Of a stretch of 64,000 bases of DNA, positions 28,304 to 37,102 are shown in pieces; position 1 is the first letter of the stretch; each line of letters starts with the position of its first letter. Source of the stretch: Deltaproteobacteria bacterium RBG_13_43_22 (lineage in GTDB: Bacteria > Desulfobacterota > RBG-13-43-22). The position numbers and the translations under genes were made by a program. Where the stretch lies: positions 62,001 to 126,000 of the forward strand of contig MGQB01000023.1 in assembly GCA_001797675.1 (NCBI GenBank), written 5' to 3'. The notes under the pieces are model-generated. The model worked only from the letters and a program-made list of their open reading frames with translations, was not told the origin of the DNA and did not search any database.

Positions 28304-29812
28304 ATGATCCCATTTTTCAAAAACCTGTCTTATTCCAACCAATTATTAGGTTTTCTTTTGGGTCTGTTTTGTTTTCGCCTAATCTATGCGCTGTTTTTGC
28401 CCCTCTCCCCTCAGGAAGCCTATTACTGGGTCTATTCGCTCCATCCGGCATTAAGTTATTTCGATCATCCGCCTTTGGTCGCCTATACGATTTTTCTTTT
28501 CAGTAAACTTTTCGGCCCCACTGTTTTGGCCATCCGTTTGGGGCCCCTGCTTTATTCTTTCGGATTCAGTTGGCTTTTATTTCTGATCGGGAAAAAGATA
28601 TTTGACGAACAAACGGGCTTCCGGGCCGCCTTGCTGATGAACCTTCTGCCTACCTTTGCCATCACCTCTTTGATTATGACCCCGGATTGTTCCCTGGTTT
28701 TTTTCTGGTGCCTTTGCTGGTTTTGTGTCTTCAAGGCCGTCCAGGAAACCCGATATTCCTTTTATCTTTGGGCAGGCATCAGCCTGGGTCTGGCCTTTAT
28801 GTCTAAATACACAGCGGTTTTCCTCATCGTTTCCATATTGCTTTTCCTGGCGGTCTCCTCTGAACACCGGCACCATTTAAAAAGGATGGAGCCTTATGGA
28901 GGTTTGATACTGGCCCTTTTGGTATTCAGCCCGGTTTTAATCTGGAATTTTCAACACCAGTGGGCTTCTTTTGCCTTTCAATCTACCCAAAGGGCAGGTG
29001 AAATGTCGGCCTTTGAATGGGAAGAATTGGGCAAATTTTTGGCTTCACAAGCCGGAATCATCAGTCCGCTCGTTTTTGCCGGTTTTTGCTGGACTATCGG
29101 ATTGGGCGTCAAACGCATTTGGAAGGTCCGCTCCTGGAAGGAAACGTTTCTGCTCAGTTTGGCCTTGCCAATGGTGGGTCTGTTTACCCTGGTGGCCACC
29201 CGGGAATGGGTCAAGATGAACTGGTTGATCCCGGCCTATCCGTCCTTGCTGCTGTTGATGGTCGCCTATTATCAAAAAAGGGCCTTCTCCTGGAAATGGA
29301 TCTATGCCGGCTATGTAAAATGGACTTGGGTGAGCGCCGTTTTATTTTTTATACTATTTCACATCTGGCCTTTAATTCCTCAGATCCCGGTTTCCGGTTC
29401 TGCGGATACCATGACCGGCTGGCAGGAACTGGCCGCTCACTTAGAAAAAGTCCGGTCAACCAAGGACCATAAAGCACCCCCTTTTATTTTTGCCTGGGGA
29501 CATAAGACCGCCTCGGAATTGCAATTTTATTTAAAAGGACAACCCGTAACCTTCGCCCAGACGGTTTTAGGGAAAAAGGCTCTGGCCTATGATTATTGGT
29601 TTGACCCCAAACCCTTACAAGGGAAAGAGGCCCTTTTTATTTGGTCCGATTTTGAACGGTTTCCGGATGAAAAATCAGGTCTCTTGGAAAAATATTTTGA
29701 GCGGATTGAAGCCCTGGAACCATTTACAGTCTTTCGAGGAAAACGTCCATTAAGGACCTTTCGCCTCTACAGGTGTTACGGTTATAAAGGCTTGGCTTTT
29801 GTTCAACCGTGA
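28304..29812 (+). CDS. GT39/ArnT-like polyprenyl-phosphate sugar transferase
   Basis: About 502 residues from the ATG at 28304; the open frame extends 33 codons further up but without membrane-protein character. An integral membrane protein of ~11 TM helices. The first loop has the catalytic acidic/aromatic set (SPQEAYYWVYS...LSYFDHPPLVAY) typical of the PMT_2/ArnT group, which moves a sugar from a polyprenyl phosphate to a lipid or protein outside the membrane. It lies ~135 bp after the CDP-alcohol transferase, so it may modify an inositol lipid or lipid A; this is inference. Confidence 0.85.
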   Translation: MIPFFKNLSYSNQLLGFLLGLFCFRLIYALFLPLSPQEAYYWVYSLHPALSYFDHPPLVAYTIFLFSKLFGPTVLAIRLGPLLYSFGFSWLLFLIGKKIFDEQTGFRAALLMNLLPTFAITSLIMTPDCSLVFFWCLCWFCVFKAVQETRYSFYLWAGISLGLAFMSKYTAVFLIVSILLFLAVSSEHRHHLKRMEPYGGLILALLVFSPVLIWNFQHQWASFAFQSTQRAGEMSAFEWEELGKFLASQAGIISPLVFAGFCWTIGLGVKRIWKVRSWKETFLLSLALPMVGLFTLVATREWVKMNWLIPAYPSLLLLMVAYYQKRAFSWKWIYAGYVKWTWVSAVLFFILFHIWPLIPQIPVSGSADTMTGWQELAAHLEKVRSTKDHKAPPFIFAWGHKTASELQFYLKGQPVTFAQTVLGKKALAYDYWFDPKPLQGKEALFIWSDFERFPDEKSGLLEKYFERIEALEPFTVFRGKRPLRTFRLYRCYGYKGLAFVQP

Positions 29813-29829
29813 GGGGAGAGGGTTAGAAT

Positions 29830-32004
29830 TTAAGGCAGGCGGATCAGTCTTTCTTTTAAATAACTGTATCGCAATTGGGGTTTATTATTTTTGATACCGA
29901 TGGCCAGGGCTTTTTTGGTCCCTACCAAGACCACGACCCTTTTGGCCCTGGTCACGGCCGTATAGATCAGATTTCTTTGCAATAAAATAAAGTGTTGGAT
30001 CATGACCGGCATGACCACGGCCGGATATTCATTGCCTTGGGACTTATGCACGGAAATGGCGTAAGCCAGAACCAGCTCTTCCATTTCACTAAAATCATAA
30101 ACGACAAATCGACCGTCAAAATTGACCCAGACTTCCTGATTTTCCCGATCAATCTTGGACAGACGACCGATGTCGCCGTTAAAAACCTCCTTGTCGTAAT
30201 TGTTTCTAATTTGCATAACCTTATCCCCCACTTTGAAGATCCGGGGACCTCTTTGAACAGACCTTTGGTCTTTGTTTAATTGCTGCTGAAGAAAGAGATT
30301 AAGATTTTCCGCTCCAACTAAACCCTTGTACATGGGGGTCAGGACTTGAATGTCCTGCAAAGGATCAATCCCGTATCGTTTAGGCAGCCTTTCCTGAACC
30401 AGTTCCAGTATCCAACGGGCGGCCTTCTCCGGTTCTTCCTGTTCCAGAAAATAGAATTCCTGGTTCTTATTCCCCTCTTCCCGGATAAGGATCGGCATAT
30501 CCCCTTGATGAATCCGGTGGGCATTGCGAACGATCAAACTCCCCTCCCCTTGCCTGAAAATCCGGTTGAGTTGAATCACCGGTATCTTTTGGGATTGAAT
30601 GAAATCGGAAAGAACGTTCCCCGGTCCGACCGACGGCAGCTGAAAAACATCGCCGACCAGAATCAGGACCGCATGATCGGGAACGGCTTTCAGAAGATGG
30701 AACATCAGATAGGTGTCGACCATCGAAGCTTCATCGATGACTACCAAGTCGGCAGGAAGGGGATGTTCTTCATCCTTTTGGAATCCACCCATTTTGGGGT
30801 TGTATCCCAAACCCCTGTGAATAGTGGATGCCGAATAATGGGTCACCTCAGAAAGACGTTTGGCGGCCCGACCGGTTGGGGCCATCAAGATGCATCGCCG
30901 GCCCAATTGTTGAAAGACCTCCAAAATAGAACGAATAATGGTGGTTTTTCCGGTACCCGGCCCGCCGGTAATAATCATAATTTTTTGGGACAAGGCCCTA
31001 TGAACCGCCTCTTTTTGTTGTTCGGATAAGGTCAAGCGCAAGGATTTTTCTACCCGCCCAATGATCGCTTCTGTTCGGCTGTCGTTTTTGGTTTTTTCTT
31101 TTAATAGGGTTCCTATCCTTTGAAAAATTCCTTTTTCGGAGATATCAAGATAGGGCAAAAAGATGAAGAGTTCCCCGGTCTCCGCGCGCTGGGTGTGAAG
31201 TTGTTTTTTCTGAATCAATTCTTTCAAGGCCGTGCCGAGTTGAATGGAATTCACCTCCAACTGACTGGAGGCGGCTTTAATCAATGTTTCTTCGGGGAGG
31301 CACACCTGACCCTCTTCACTTTTTTGCTGGAGAATATAGGTCAGACCGGCCTGAAGTCTCTGAGGGGCTTCTTTTGCCATCCCCATTTTTTGAGCAATAC
31401 GATCGGCGGTGAGAAAGCCGACCCCAAAGATGTCGGCCGCTAAGGCATAGGGATTCTCTTGGATGCGGTTTACGGCCTGTTGGCCGTAGGTCTTGAATAT
31501 CTTCGTTGCCAATCCGGTGCTGACCCCATAACCCTGTAAAAAAATCATAATGCGCCGGATTTCATTTTGTTCTTTCCAGGCCTCCTTAATCTGGGCAATC
31601 CTTTTAGGACCCACCCCTTCCACCTTGGAGAGTTGTTGGATGTCCTTCTCAATAACACCCAGGGTTGTTAGGCCGAATTGTTTCACGATCCTTTTGGCCA
31701 TTTCCGGCCCGATACCTTTGACCAAACCGGACCCCAAATACTTTTCTATACCTACTACCGTGGCTGGAATTAAGGATTCATAACTTTCGATGCGGACCTG
31801 AAGGCCGTATTTGGGATGCTGTTCATAATAGCCGTCGATTTTTAGGACCTCTCCGGGAGTGATGGCAAACAAATAACCGATAACCGGGATCAATCCCCTT
31901 TGACCCTTGACCTTCATCTTGGCAATGGTAAAATGGTCCTCTTCATTATGAAAAGAGATCCGTTCAATTGAGCCTTCCAAAGTTATCCGGGTTTTTGAGT
32001 TCAA
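29830..32004 (-). CDS. recD2: RecD2-type ATP-dependent 5'-3' DNA helicase
   Basis: 724 residues. The N-terminal OB-like region (1-80) is followed by helix-hairpin-helix motifs (KGIGPEMAKRI at ~96-106, KVEGVGPKRI at ~127-136), then the SF1B helicase core with P-loop GGPGTGKTT (347-355), DEASM and the C-terminal RecA-like domain ending in the SH3/QGxE motif (AISVHKSQGNEYPAVV). This is the RecBC-independent RecD2 form, implicated in replication-fork repair. Convergent with the GT39 gene, 17 bp between stops. Confidence 0.94.
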   Translation of the reverse strand: MNSKTRITLEGSIERISFHNEEDHFTIAKMKVKGQRGLIPVIGYLFAITPGEVLKIDGYYEQHPKYGLQVRIESYESLIPATVVGIEKYLGSGLVKGIGPEMAKRIVKQFGLTTLGVIEKDIQQLSKVEGVGPKRIAQIKEAWKEQNEIRRIMIFLQGYGVSTGLATKIFKTYGQQAVNRIQENPYALAADIFGVGFLTADRIAQKMGMAKEAPQRLQAGLTYILQQKSEEGQVCLPEETLIKAASSQLEVNSIQLGTALKELIQKKQLHTQRAETGELFIFLPYLDISEKGIFQRIGTLLKEKTKNDSRTEAIIGRVEKSLRLTLSEQQKEAVHRALSQKIMIITGGPGTGKTTIIRSILEVFQQLGRRCILMAPTGRAAKRLSEVTHYSASTIHRGLGYNPKMGGFQKDEEHPLPADLVVIDEASMVDTYLMFHLLKAVPDHAVLILVGDVFQLPSVGPGNVLSDFIQSQKIPVIQLNRIFRQGEGSLIVRNAHRIHQGDMPILIREEGNKNQEFYFLEQEEPEKAARWILELVQERLPKRYGIDPLQDIQVLTPMYKGLVGAENLNLFLQQQLNKDQRSVQRGPRIFKVGDKVMQIRNNYDKEVFNGDIGRLSKIDRENQEVWVNFDGRFVVYDFSEMEELVLAYAISVHKSQGNEYPAVVMPVMIQHFILLQRNLIYTAVTRAKRVVVLVGTKKALAIGIKNNKPQLRYSYLKERLIRLP

Positions 32005-32153
32005 AGGGTCCTCGTTAAATTACCGAAATGATTCCTGGCAACTTTATTTTCCTCCACTACGAATTCTTTCTATTTTAATTTAAATCCTCTAAGGGGTCAA
32101 ATACATTCCAACATCGACAGTCCTTAATTTATAGAATTTTTTAAAACAATTTC

Positions 32154-32182
32154 TTGACATCCCGGATAAATATAATTATCTA
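32154..32182 (+). promoter_or_regulatory. Candidate sigma-70 promoter for the L,D-transpeptidase gene
   Basis: TTGACA at 32154-32159, a 17-bp spacer and TATCTA at 32177-32182, about 30 bp before the first ATG. A TATAAT also lies at 32171-32176 but with too short a spacer. Confidence 0.55.
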
Positions 32183-32212
32183 ATCCCGATATGAGGTTAT
32201 CGATAAATTCCC

Positions 32213-33157
32213 ATGTCTAATCCTCTTTCCAGCACAAACTCCCGCATGAAGATACGCTTACTGCCCCTATGTTTTACTTTTTCCCTGTTCTTTGGAATAG
32301 CCTCTGTCCGTTTTACTTTCGCAGCGCCCTATCAATCGTCCTGGCCGATATATTCAGAGATCCTGGGTGGGGAATCCTGGTATGTTGTCAAGAAAAATGA
32401 TTCCCTTTATTCCATATCAGGCCGGGATGGCTCTACCTGGCAATATCTGGCCCGAAGGAATAACCTCAATCCGTTTCACAACTTATCCATAGACCAGCGT
32501 CTGGTAGTCAACAATCGTCATATTATTCCCCAAAATCAAGTGACTGATGGACTGTTGCTGAACATTCCCGAACATAGGTTATATTTATTTGAACAGGGTA
32601 ATCTGATTAGACGTTTTCCTGTCGGGGTTGGTCGTTTTGATTGGCCTACACCGGTGGGATCTTTTGTGATCACCGGAAAATTCAAGAATCGGACCTGGAC
32701 GGTCCCAAAGTCGATTCAGGAAGAAATGAAAAGAGAAGGTAAGGTGGTTTTGGAAAAGGTCCCACCCGGCCCGGATAACCCCTTGGGAAAATATTGGCTG
32801 CCGTTATCGGTTCCAGGGTATGGGATTCATGCCACGATTTGGCCGGAAAGTATCGGGCACTCAACCTCCCATGGTTGTATTCGAATGGCCACCGAAGACA
32901 TTGAAAATCTTTTTGGCCAGATAAAACCCGGGATCCCCATAACAATCGTTTATGAACCCGTTAAATTGGCGGTAACATCAGAAAGGAAAATATTCCTGGA
33001 AGTTCATACCAATACCTATCAAAAACAATTCTCTTATTGGAATCATATTAATAAGTTAGCCGACCAAAGCGGCTTCTCTGATCAAATCGATTGGCCCAGA
33101 GTTACCCAGGTTCTTAGGGAAAGAAATGGGATAGCCGAAGAGATAACCCGAAAATAA
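32213..33157 (+). CDS. LysM-containing L,D-transpeptidase (YkuD)
   Basis: 314 residues. Signal peptide (best starting at Met12, hydrophobic 16-34), a LysM-like peptidoglycan-binding unit (WYVVKKNDSLYSISGRDG... at 56-107) and a YkuD catalytic domain (~115-250) with H206 and the H-S-T-S-H-G-C motif at 216-222, C222 being the nucleophile. It makes 3-3 peptide cross-links or attaches proteins to peptidoglycan in the periplasm. A ~60-residue extension follows the domain. Start could be 32213 or 32246; neither has a strong ribosome-binding site. Confidence 0.92.
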   Translation: MSNPLSSTNSRMKIRLLPLCFTFSLFFGIASVRFTFAAPYQSSWPIYSEILGGESWYVVKKNDSLYSISGRDGSTWQYLARRNNLNPFHNLSIDQRLVVNNRHIIPQNQVTDGLLLNIPEHRLYLFEQGNLIRRFPVGVGRFDWPTPVGSFVITGKFKNRTWTVPKSIQEEMKREGKVVLEKVPPGPDNPLGKYWLPLSVPGYGIHATIWPESIGHSTSHGCIRMATEDIENLFGQIKPGIPITIVYEPVKLAVTSERKIFLEVHTNTYQKQFSYWNHINKLADQSGFSDQIDWPRVTQVLRERNGIAEEITRK

Positions 33158-33169
33158 CCGTATAAACAG

Positions 33170-33240
33170 ATTCTGGATACGGGATGCTGGATAACAGACA
33201 TCCGGTTTTGCCTTTTGTTTTTATCCAGTTTCCAGAATCA
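33170..33240. repeat. Fold-back of CTGGATA words after the L,D-transpeptidase gene
   Basis: GATTCTGGA (33170-33178) pairs with TCCAGAATC (33232-33240), and CTGGATAA (33188-33195) with TTATCCAG (33222-33229). The stretch between the two left arms again resembles the same word. Located between two convergent genes, so it may also act as a weak terminator. Confidence 0.6.
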
Positions 33241-33312
33241 CTCCGAAGAGGAGATCGATATCGAGTTATCAAAAGGTTAGAGATCAATTCTAAGACGAAG
33301 TGACCTAAAAAT

Positions 33313-34068
33313 CTAATGCCAAGGGCCGGTGTGCGAAGAATAAGTTTTTTGGACACTCTTGGGAGAATGAAGTACCTTAAAAATAGGCTTTCGATAAATT
33401 TCTGATAAATTTAAAGCAATTTTCTTAACTAACGGAGCCGGAACCCCCAAAAATAGTTCGTTTTTACTCATGGCAGACGATAGGCGATCCCCGACTCCAT
33501 TCACGGTCATATTCACTTTTTTATGGTGATACGGATAAACAATTACATCTTCACAAACTCCATGGAAACCCGTTCCAATGTGAAAATCGTTTCGTTCACC
33601 GGTAAGGTACTGGTTCGCCGTCAATAACCACATGGCCTGTTCCGAATTGACCTTAAACAGGACGACATCGACTCCCATAACCGCCTTCTCTAATGGGCTC
33701 ATGGCCACTCCTTTGGTTTGACCGGCCGGCAAGCAGGTTCCCTTGGAAAAATAATTCCGTGAAGCCTCTTCATTTCCAAATACACCGATTTGAACTCCAT
33801 GTTTGTGCTTTCTCGATTTTAAAGATTCTTTTCTAAATCCCAAAGCGGTCAGACCCATGGCACATCGGACATCGGTCCGGGTTAAAAAAATACTTTTCCC
33901 TTTAAACGCTTCCATCAGGCCAAAGCAGAAACTGGGAATCGGATTCTCCGGTTTTTTTAATAAGATCGGGGTTTCTTCATGGATTTTGATAATCCGGACG
34001 GCTACGGGACCGTTTTTTAGTTGAAGAATGCGACGATAGGTCTTAGCCAATTCCTGCACATTTTCCAT
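33313..34068 (-). CDS. DUF169-family protein
   Basis: 251 residues matching the DUF169/COG2043 pattern: N-terminal LQLKNGPVAVRI, then a Cys-containing segment IPSFCFGLMEAFKGKSIFLT followed by CAMGLTALGF, and later VVLFKVNSEQAMWL and FHGVCEDVIVYPY. Four Cys are at conserved-looking places, so metal or cofactor binding is possible. The function of the family is unknown; it is frequent in anaerobes. Monocistronic or with the small gene upstream (22 bp gap). Confidence 0.75.
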   Translation of the reverse strand: MENVQELAKTYRRILQLKNGPVAVRIIKIHEETPILLKKPENPIPSFCFGLMEAFKGKSIFLTRTDVRCAMGLTALGFRKESLKSRKHKHGVQIGVFGNEEASRNYFSKGTCLPAGQTKGVAMSPLEKAVMGVDVVLFKVNSEQAMWLLTANQYLTGERNDFHIGTGFHGVCEDVIVYPYHHKKVNMTVNGVGDRLSSAMSKNELFLGVPAPLVKKIALNLSEIYRKPIFKVLHSPKSVQKTYSSHTGPWH

Positions 34069-34090
34069 AAATAAGATTCCTTAAAATAGG

Positions 34091-34399
34091 CTATTTTTTA
34101 CTTTTTCGATTCAAGATAGAAACTATCTTACCCTCCGGTTTTGGTGGCTTTGGTAAACTTTCTTCCCGGGGAACCTCAACCTTTTGGATAATAATTTTTT
34201 TCCCCCTCATTGTAAATTCCTCACCCTGAATATATTCCGGCAAAAGTATCCATTCACCCAAAGAGACCGGTACCTGAAGGATTAAAAATTTCATTCGTAG
34301 CCAGCCGGGTTTTATATCCGGGGTTATGTTTTCAATTCGGGCAAAAAAAACGGGTTGATTTTCTAAATAGATCAAGACGAGATCATTGGGGCCCGTCAT
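34091..34399 (-). CDS. Conserved small hypothetical protein
   Basis: 102 residues, no signal or TM. The visible pattern is N-terminal DLVLIYLENQPVFFARIENI-PDIKPGW and a beta-rich middle with WILLPEYIQGEEFTMRGK. The C-terminus is Pro/Lys-rich. Its strong beta character suggests a small barrel domain. It directly precedes the DUF169 gene on the same strand (22 bp apart), so they are probably co-transcribed. I do not recognise a named family. Confidence 0.65.
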   Translation of the reverse strand: MTGPNDLVLIYLENQPVFFARIENITPDIKPGWLRMKFLILQVPVSLGEWILLPEYIQGEEFTMRGKKIIIQKVEVPREESLPKPPKPEGKIVSILNRKSKK

Positions 34400-34696
34400 A
34401 CAAACCGATTTCTTTCTTTTTGGGAAGCAACAGAAAAATAAAAGAACAATGTAAAGCGAGGGCGGATTTCGAGACGAAAGACGAAGTCCGCCGATGGAAA
34501 TATAAAACTGAAAAACTTTAAAATAAAAATTTCCCGAATTTCATTCCTAAAAAACCTTGATAAAAATTTATAATCGCCCGGCCATAAAAAGTCAATAGAA
34601 ATTAGAAATAAATTTTCTTTTTCTTTGACTTCGTTCTCTTTTAGTATTAATAAAACTTAGAAACAAAGAACGATTAACCGATTGGGAAAATATTGC

Positions 34697-34772
<76 letters not shown>

Positions 34773-34889
34773 ATTATTTTTGATACCTTTCTGAAAAATT
34801 GATAATCAGAAAAGACACAATGGTCGAAGGTCTGACGATTCTGATAAAAACCGTAAAAAGCCAAATAACCTAAGAAGGAGAAAAAGATC

Positions 34890-35777
34890 ATGTTAAAGTT
34901 TGTTAAAATGTTGGCGGTCATTGCCCTGGTGGTTATTATGATTCCGTATAGCCTCTCGGCCCAAGACAAGGAAATCTTGGCTAAAATCGGCAACAAGAAA
35001 ATTACCATGACCGATCTCAATCGAATCATCGGTTCTCAAGATCCCGAACAACAAAAAATTATTGAGAATAACCCTCAGATCAAGCAATCCATTCTCTGGA
35101 ATATTGTCCAAGGAACGGTTGTCTCCGATATCGCCAAGAAAAAAGGTTTTAATAAAAAGCCTGAAATTAAAAATCAAATAGAATTGATGATCAATAACTT
35201 CTTGACTGCCGTATATCTGCAAAAAGAAATTGTTGAGAAAATAACCATTAATGACGATAAAGCTCACGCCTATTATAAAGATCATCCCGAGATATTTAAA
35301 ACCCCTGAAAAAATACGGGTAAAACATATTTTAATAAAAGTAGCCGCCTCGGCCTCTGACGAAGAAAAGAAAAAAGCCAGCCAGAAAGCCGAAGAAGTAT
35401 TAATAAAAATAAAGGGGGGCGAAGACTTTTCGAAATTAGCCTCAGAAATTTCCGACGACCCTGGTACGAAGGAAAAAGGGGGGGATTTGGATTTTTTCTC
35501 CAAAGGGACCATGGTCCCTGCCTTTGAAGAGGCCGCTTTTTCCCTGAAACCGGGAGAGATCAGCGGCATAATAGAAACCGAATATGGTTATCATATTATC
35601 AAGATGGAAGAAAAAAAAGAGGCCCTGCTTGAGCCTTATGAAAACATTAAAGACAAAGTGAAAGACCAGGCCCTTCAAGAAATACGGAAGTCCGCTGTTA
35701 CAGAATTTCTCGAAAAAGCAGTAAAAGACGCCCGAGTGGAGGTTTTCCCCGAAAGAATCGACAAGTCTAAAAAATAA
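34890..35777 (+). CDS. PpiC-type parvulin, periplasmic peptidyl-prolyl isomerase
   Basis: 295 residues with AAGGAG before the ATG. Signal peptide 1-24 (LAVIALVVIMIPYSLSAQ), an N-terminal helical region of ~115 residues, and one parvulin domain (~140-240: RVKHILIKV, GEDFSKLASEISDDPGTKEKGGDLDFF, GYHIIKME). C-terminal helix rich in Lys/Glu. This is the second secreted parvulin in the window. It is not close to the first in sequence. It acts on unfolded envelope proteins. Confidence 0.9.
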   Translation: MLKFVKMLAVIALVVIMIPYSLSAQDKEILAKIGNKKITMTDLNRIIGSQDPEQQKIIENNPQIKQSILWNIVQGTVVSDIAKKKGFNKKPEIKNQIELMINNFLTAVYLQKEIVEKITINDDKAHAYYKDHPEIFKTPEKIRVKHILIKVAASASDEEKKKASQKAEEVLIKIKGGEDFSKLASEISDDPGTKEKGGDLDFFSKGTMVPAFEEAAFSLKPGEISGIIETEYGYHIIKMEEKKEALLEPYENIKDKVKDQALQEIRKSAVTEFLEKAVKDARVEVFPERIDKSKK

Positions 35778-35788
35778 AAATGGATTCA

Positions 35789-35868
35789 ACAGGGCATCAG
35801 GCAATAGGCGGCAGTCTGCAGAAGTTTAGATTTTTCATCCTTTATGGCCGGTTGCCCTGTTTCTTTTA
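35789..35868 (+). terminator. Long-loop hairpin with T-rich tail after the parvulin gene
   Basis: ACAGGGCA (35789-35796) pairs with TGCCCTGT (35853-35860), followed by TTCTTTT. The loop is long and contains CAGGCAATAGGC, the same word as in the fold-back at 3167-3264. It lies between convergent genes. Termination is plausible but not certain. Confidence 0.4.
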
Positions 35869-36969
35869 CTGGATTTCAGCATCCTTTTCCCACCACCCTC
35901 TGACGCGTTGATCCAACATTTCCTTGAGGGTCGGCATCCCCATTCCCGGGACATAACCGAACACCTTTCCCCAGACCGATGCATTCTCCATACAAAGATA
36001 AACCGGGATCTCTTCCCCCCAGGTTCTGATCCAATTAAACAGTTTACGGTAAATTTCCACCCTTTGTGATTGAGGATAGCGCATTTTTTTATCCAGAGCG
36101 GGAATAAATTCCTGATAAATGTATCGGGCCTTCGGATGACGATGTTGAATAATCGATTTCAAGGGCGGCATAAATCGAAAACAACCCAGACTGATCCAAA
36201 GGATACTCTCGGGCCGGATTTCGGAAAAAAGGGTCTGAACCGTTTGATGATAGGACTCTTCCCATCCGGGAAAATAAAAAATGGGATCAAAGTGGAAGCC
36301 CAGACGATACCCTTTTTTCTGACAAACGGCAGCAGCTTTCAATCTTTCGCTCAATGAGGCAGCCCCTCGCTCTTCTTTTTTAATAACCTCCGACGGATTA
36401 AGAGACCAGGAAATGATGATATTTTTCGACGGAGCGGCCGGGATAAGATTTTGAATGGCGGCGGTCTTGGTTTTTAATTCAACCAGCACATTAGGATGGG
36501 ACGACAACTCCTGCGCCAGAAGAGCGCTGAAACCGGTCAAGTGGTCTAAGGCCAGGCTGTCGGTAAATTCACCGGTGCCCAGCCGAATGATTTCCTCGTG
36601 ATGTCTGTAAACGAATGTCCTCAACTTAAGAAAAATTTCTTCAATATTGACAAAAAGACGGATAAAGGGCTGGTTGAAATAAGCCTGGAGGATACAGTAG
36701 CTGCAGTCCATAGGGCAATTGGATCCGATATGGAGAATATGATACCCGCAGCAAATATAATCCTTAGTCCCCGGACACGGTTTTATCAACTCTCCTTTAA
36801 AACGAGTCAAATAAAGGGTCTTCTTCGATTCGGCTATGGTTTCTGTTTGTGAAAAAACGGGGTCTCGATCCACCCATTCCAGAGGAAGGTCGGGAAGAGC
36901 CTTCAAAACACGCTGGGTTAATGGGGCTGTTTCCGCCCCTTTTTCGATCAGAATCTTCTTAAACAGCAT
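35866..36969 (-). CDS. Spore-photoproduct-lyase-like radical SAM protein
   Basis: 367 residues of the SPL/SplB family. The radical SAM motif CxxxCxxC is at residues 85/89/92 (CPMDCSYC), the same place as in spore photoproduct lyase, and the family GTGEFTDSLALDHLT and GYRLGFHFDPIFYFPGWE segments follow. The position that holds the H-donor Cys (C141 in the Bacillus enzyme) appears to be Glu in my by-eye alignment, so classic spore photoproduct repair is doubtful. It lies 133 bp downstream of a ParB-like gene on the same strand. It probably repairs or modifies DNA or RNA. Confidence 0.8.
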   Translation of the reverse strand: MLFKKILIEKGAETAPLTQRVLKALPDLPLEWVDRDPVFSQTETIAESKKTLYLTRFKGELIKPCPGTKDYICCGYHILHIGSNCPMDCSYCILQAYFNQPFIRLFVNIEEIFLKLRTFVYRHHEEIIRLGTGEFTDSLALDHLTGFSALLAQELSSHPNVLVELKTKTAAIQNLIPAAPSKNIIISWSLNPSEVIKKEERGAASLSERLKAAAVCQKKGYRLGFHFDPIFYFPGWEESYHQTVQTLFSEIRPESILWISLGCFRFMPPLKSIIQHRHPKARYIYQEFIPALDKKMRYPQSQRVEIYRKLFNWIRTWGEEIPVYLCMENASVWGKVFGYVPGMGMPTLKEMLDQRVRGWWEKDAEIQ

Positions 36970-36987
36970 TGAAATAAATCTTTATAC

Positions 36988-37034
36988 CCGCTTACAGCGG
37001 GTTCCAGGTAATATGAAAAATACTCAAAGGATTC
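36988..37034. repeat. 47-bp dispersed repeat, copy 1 (hairpin plus conserved flank)
   Basis: Begins with a CCCGCT-TAC-AGCGGG hairpin and ends ATGAAAAATA-TCAAAGGATTC. It matches 61948-61994 over the same length at roughly 38 to 40 of 47 positions. Both copies lie 16-19 bp upstream of a minus-strand start codon. Confidence 0.75.
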
Positions 37035-37102
37035 AAGTGATAAGCAATGAAACGGAAAAAATCCTCGAATCCTGGATTCTGAATCCTGTTTTTGTGTTAA
37101 CC

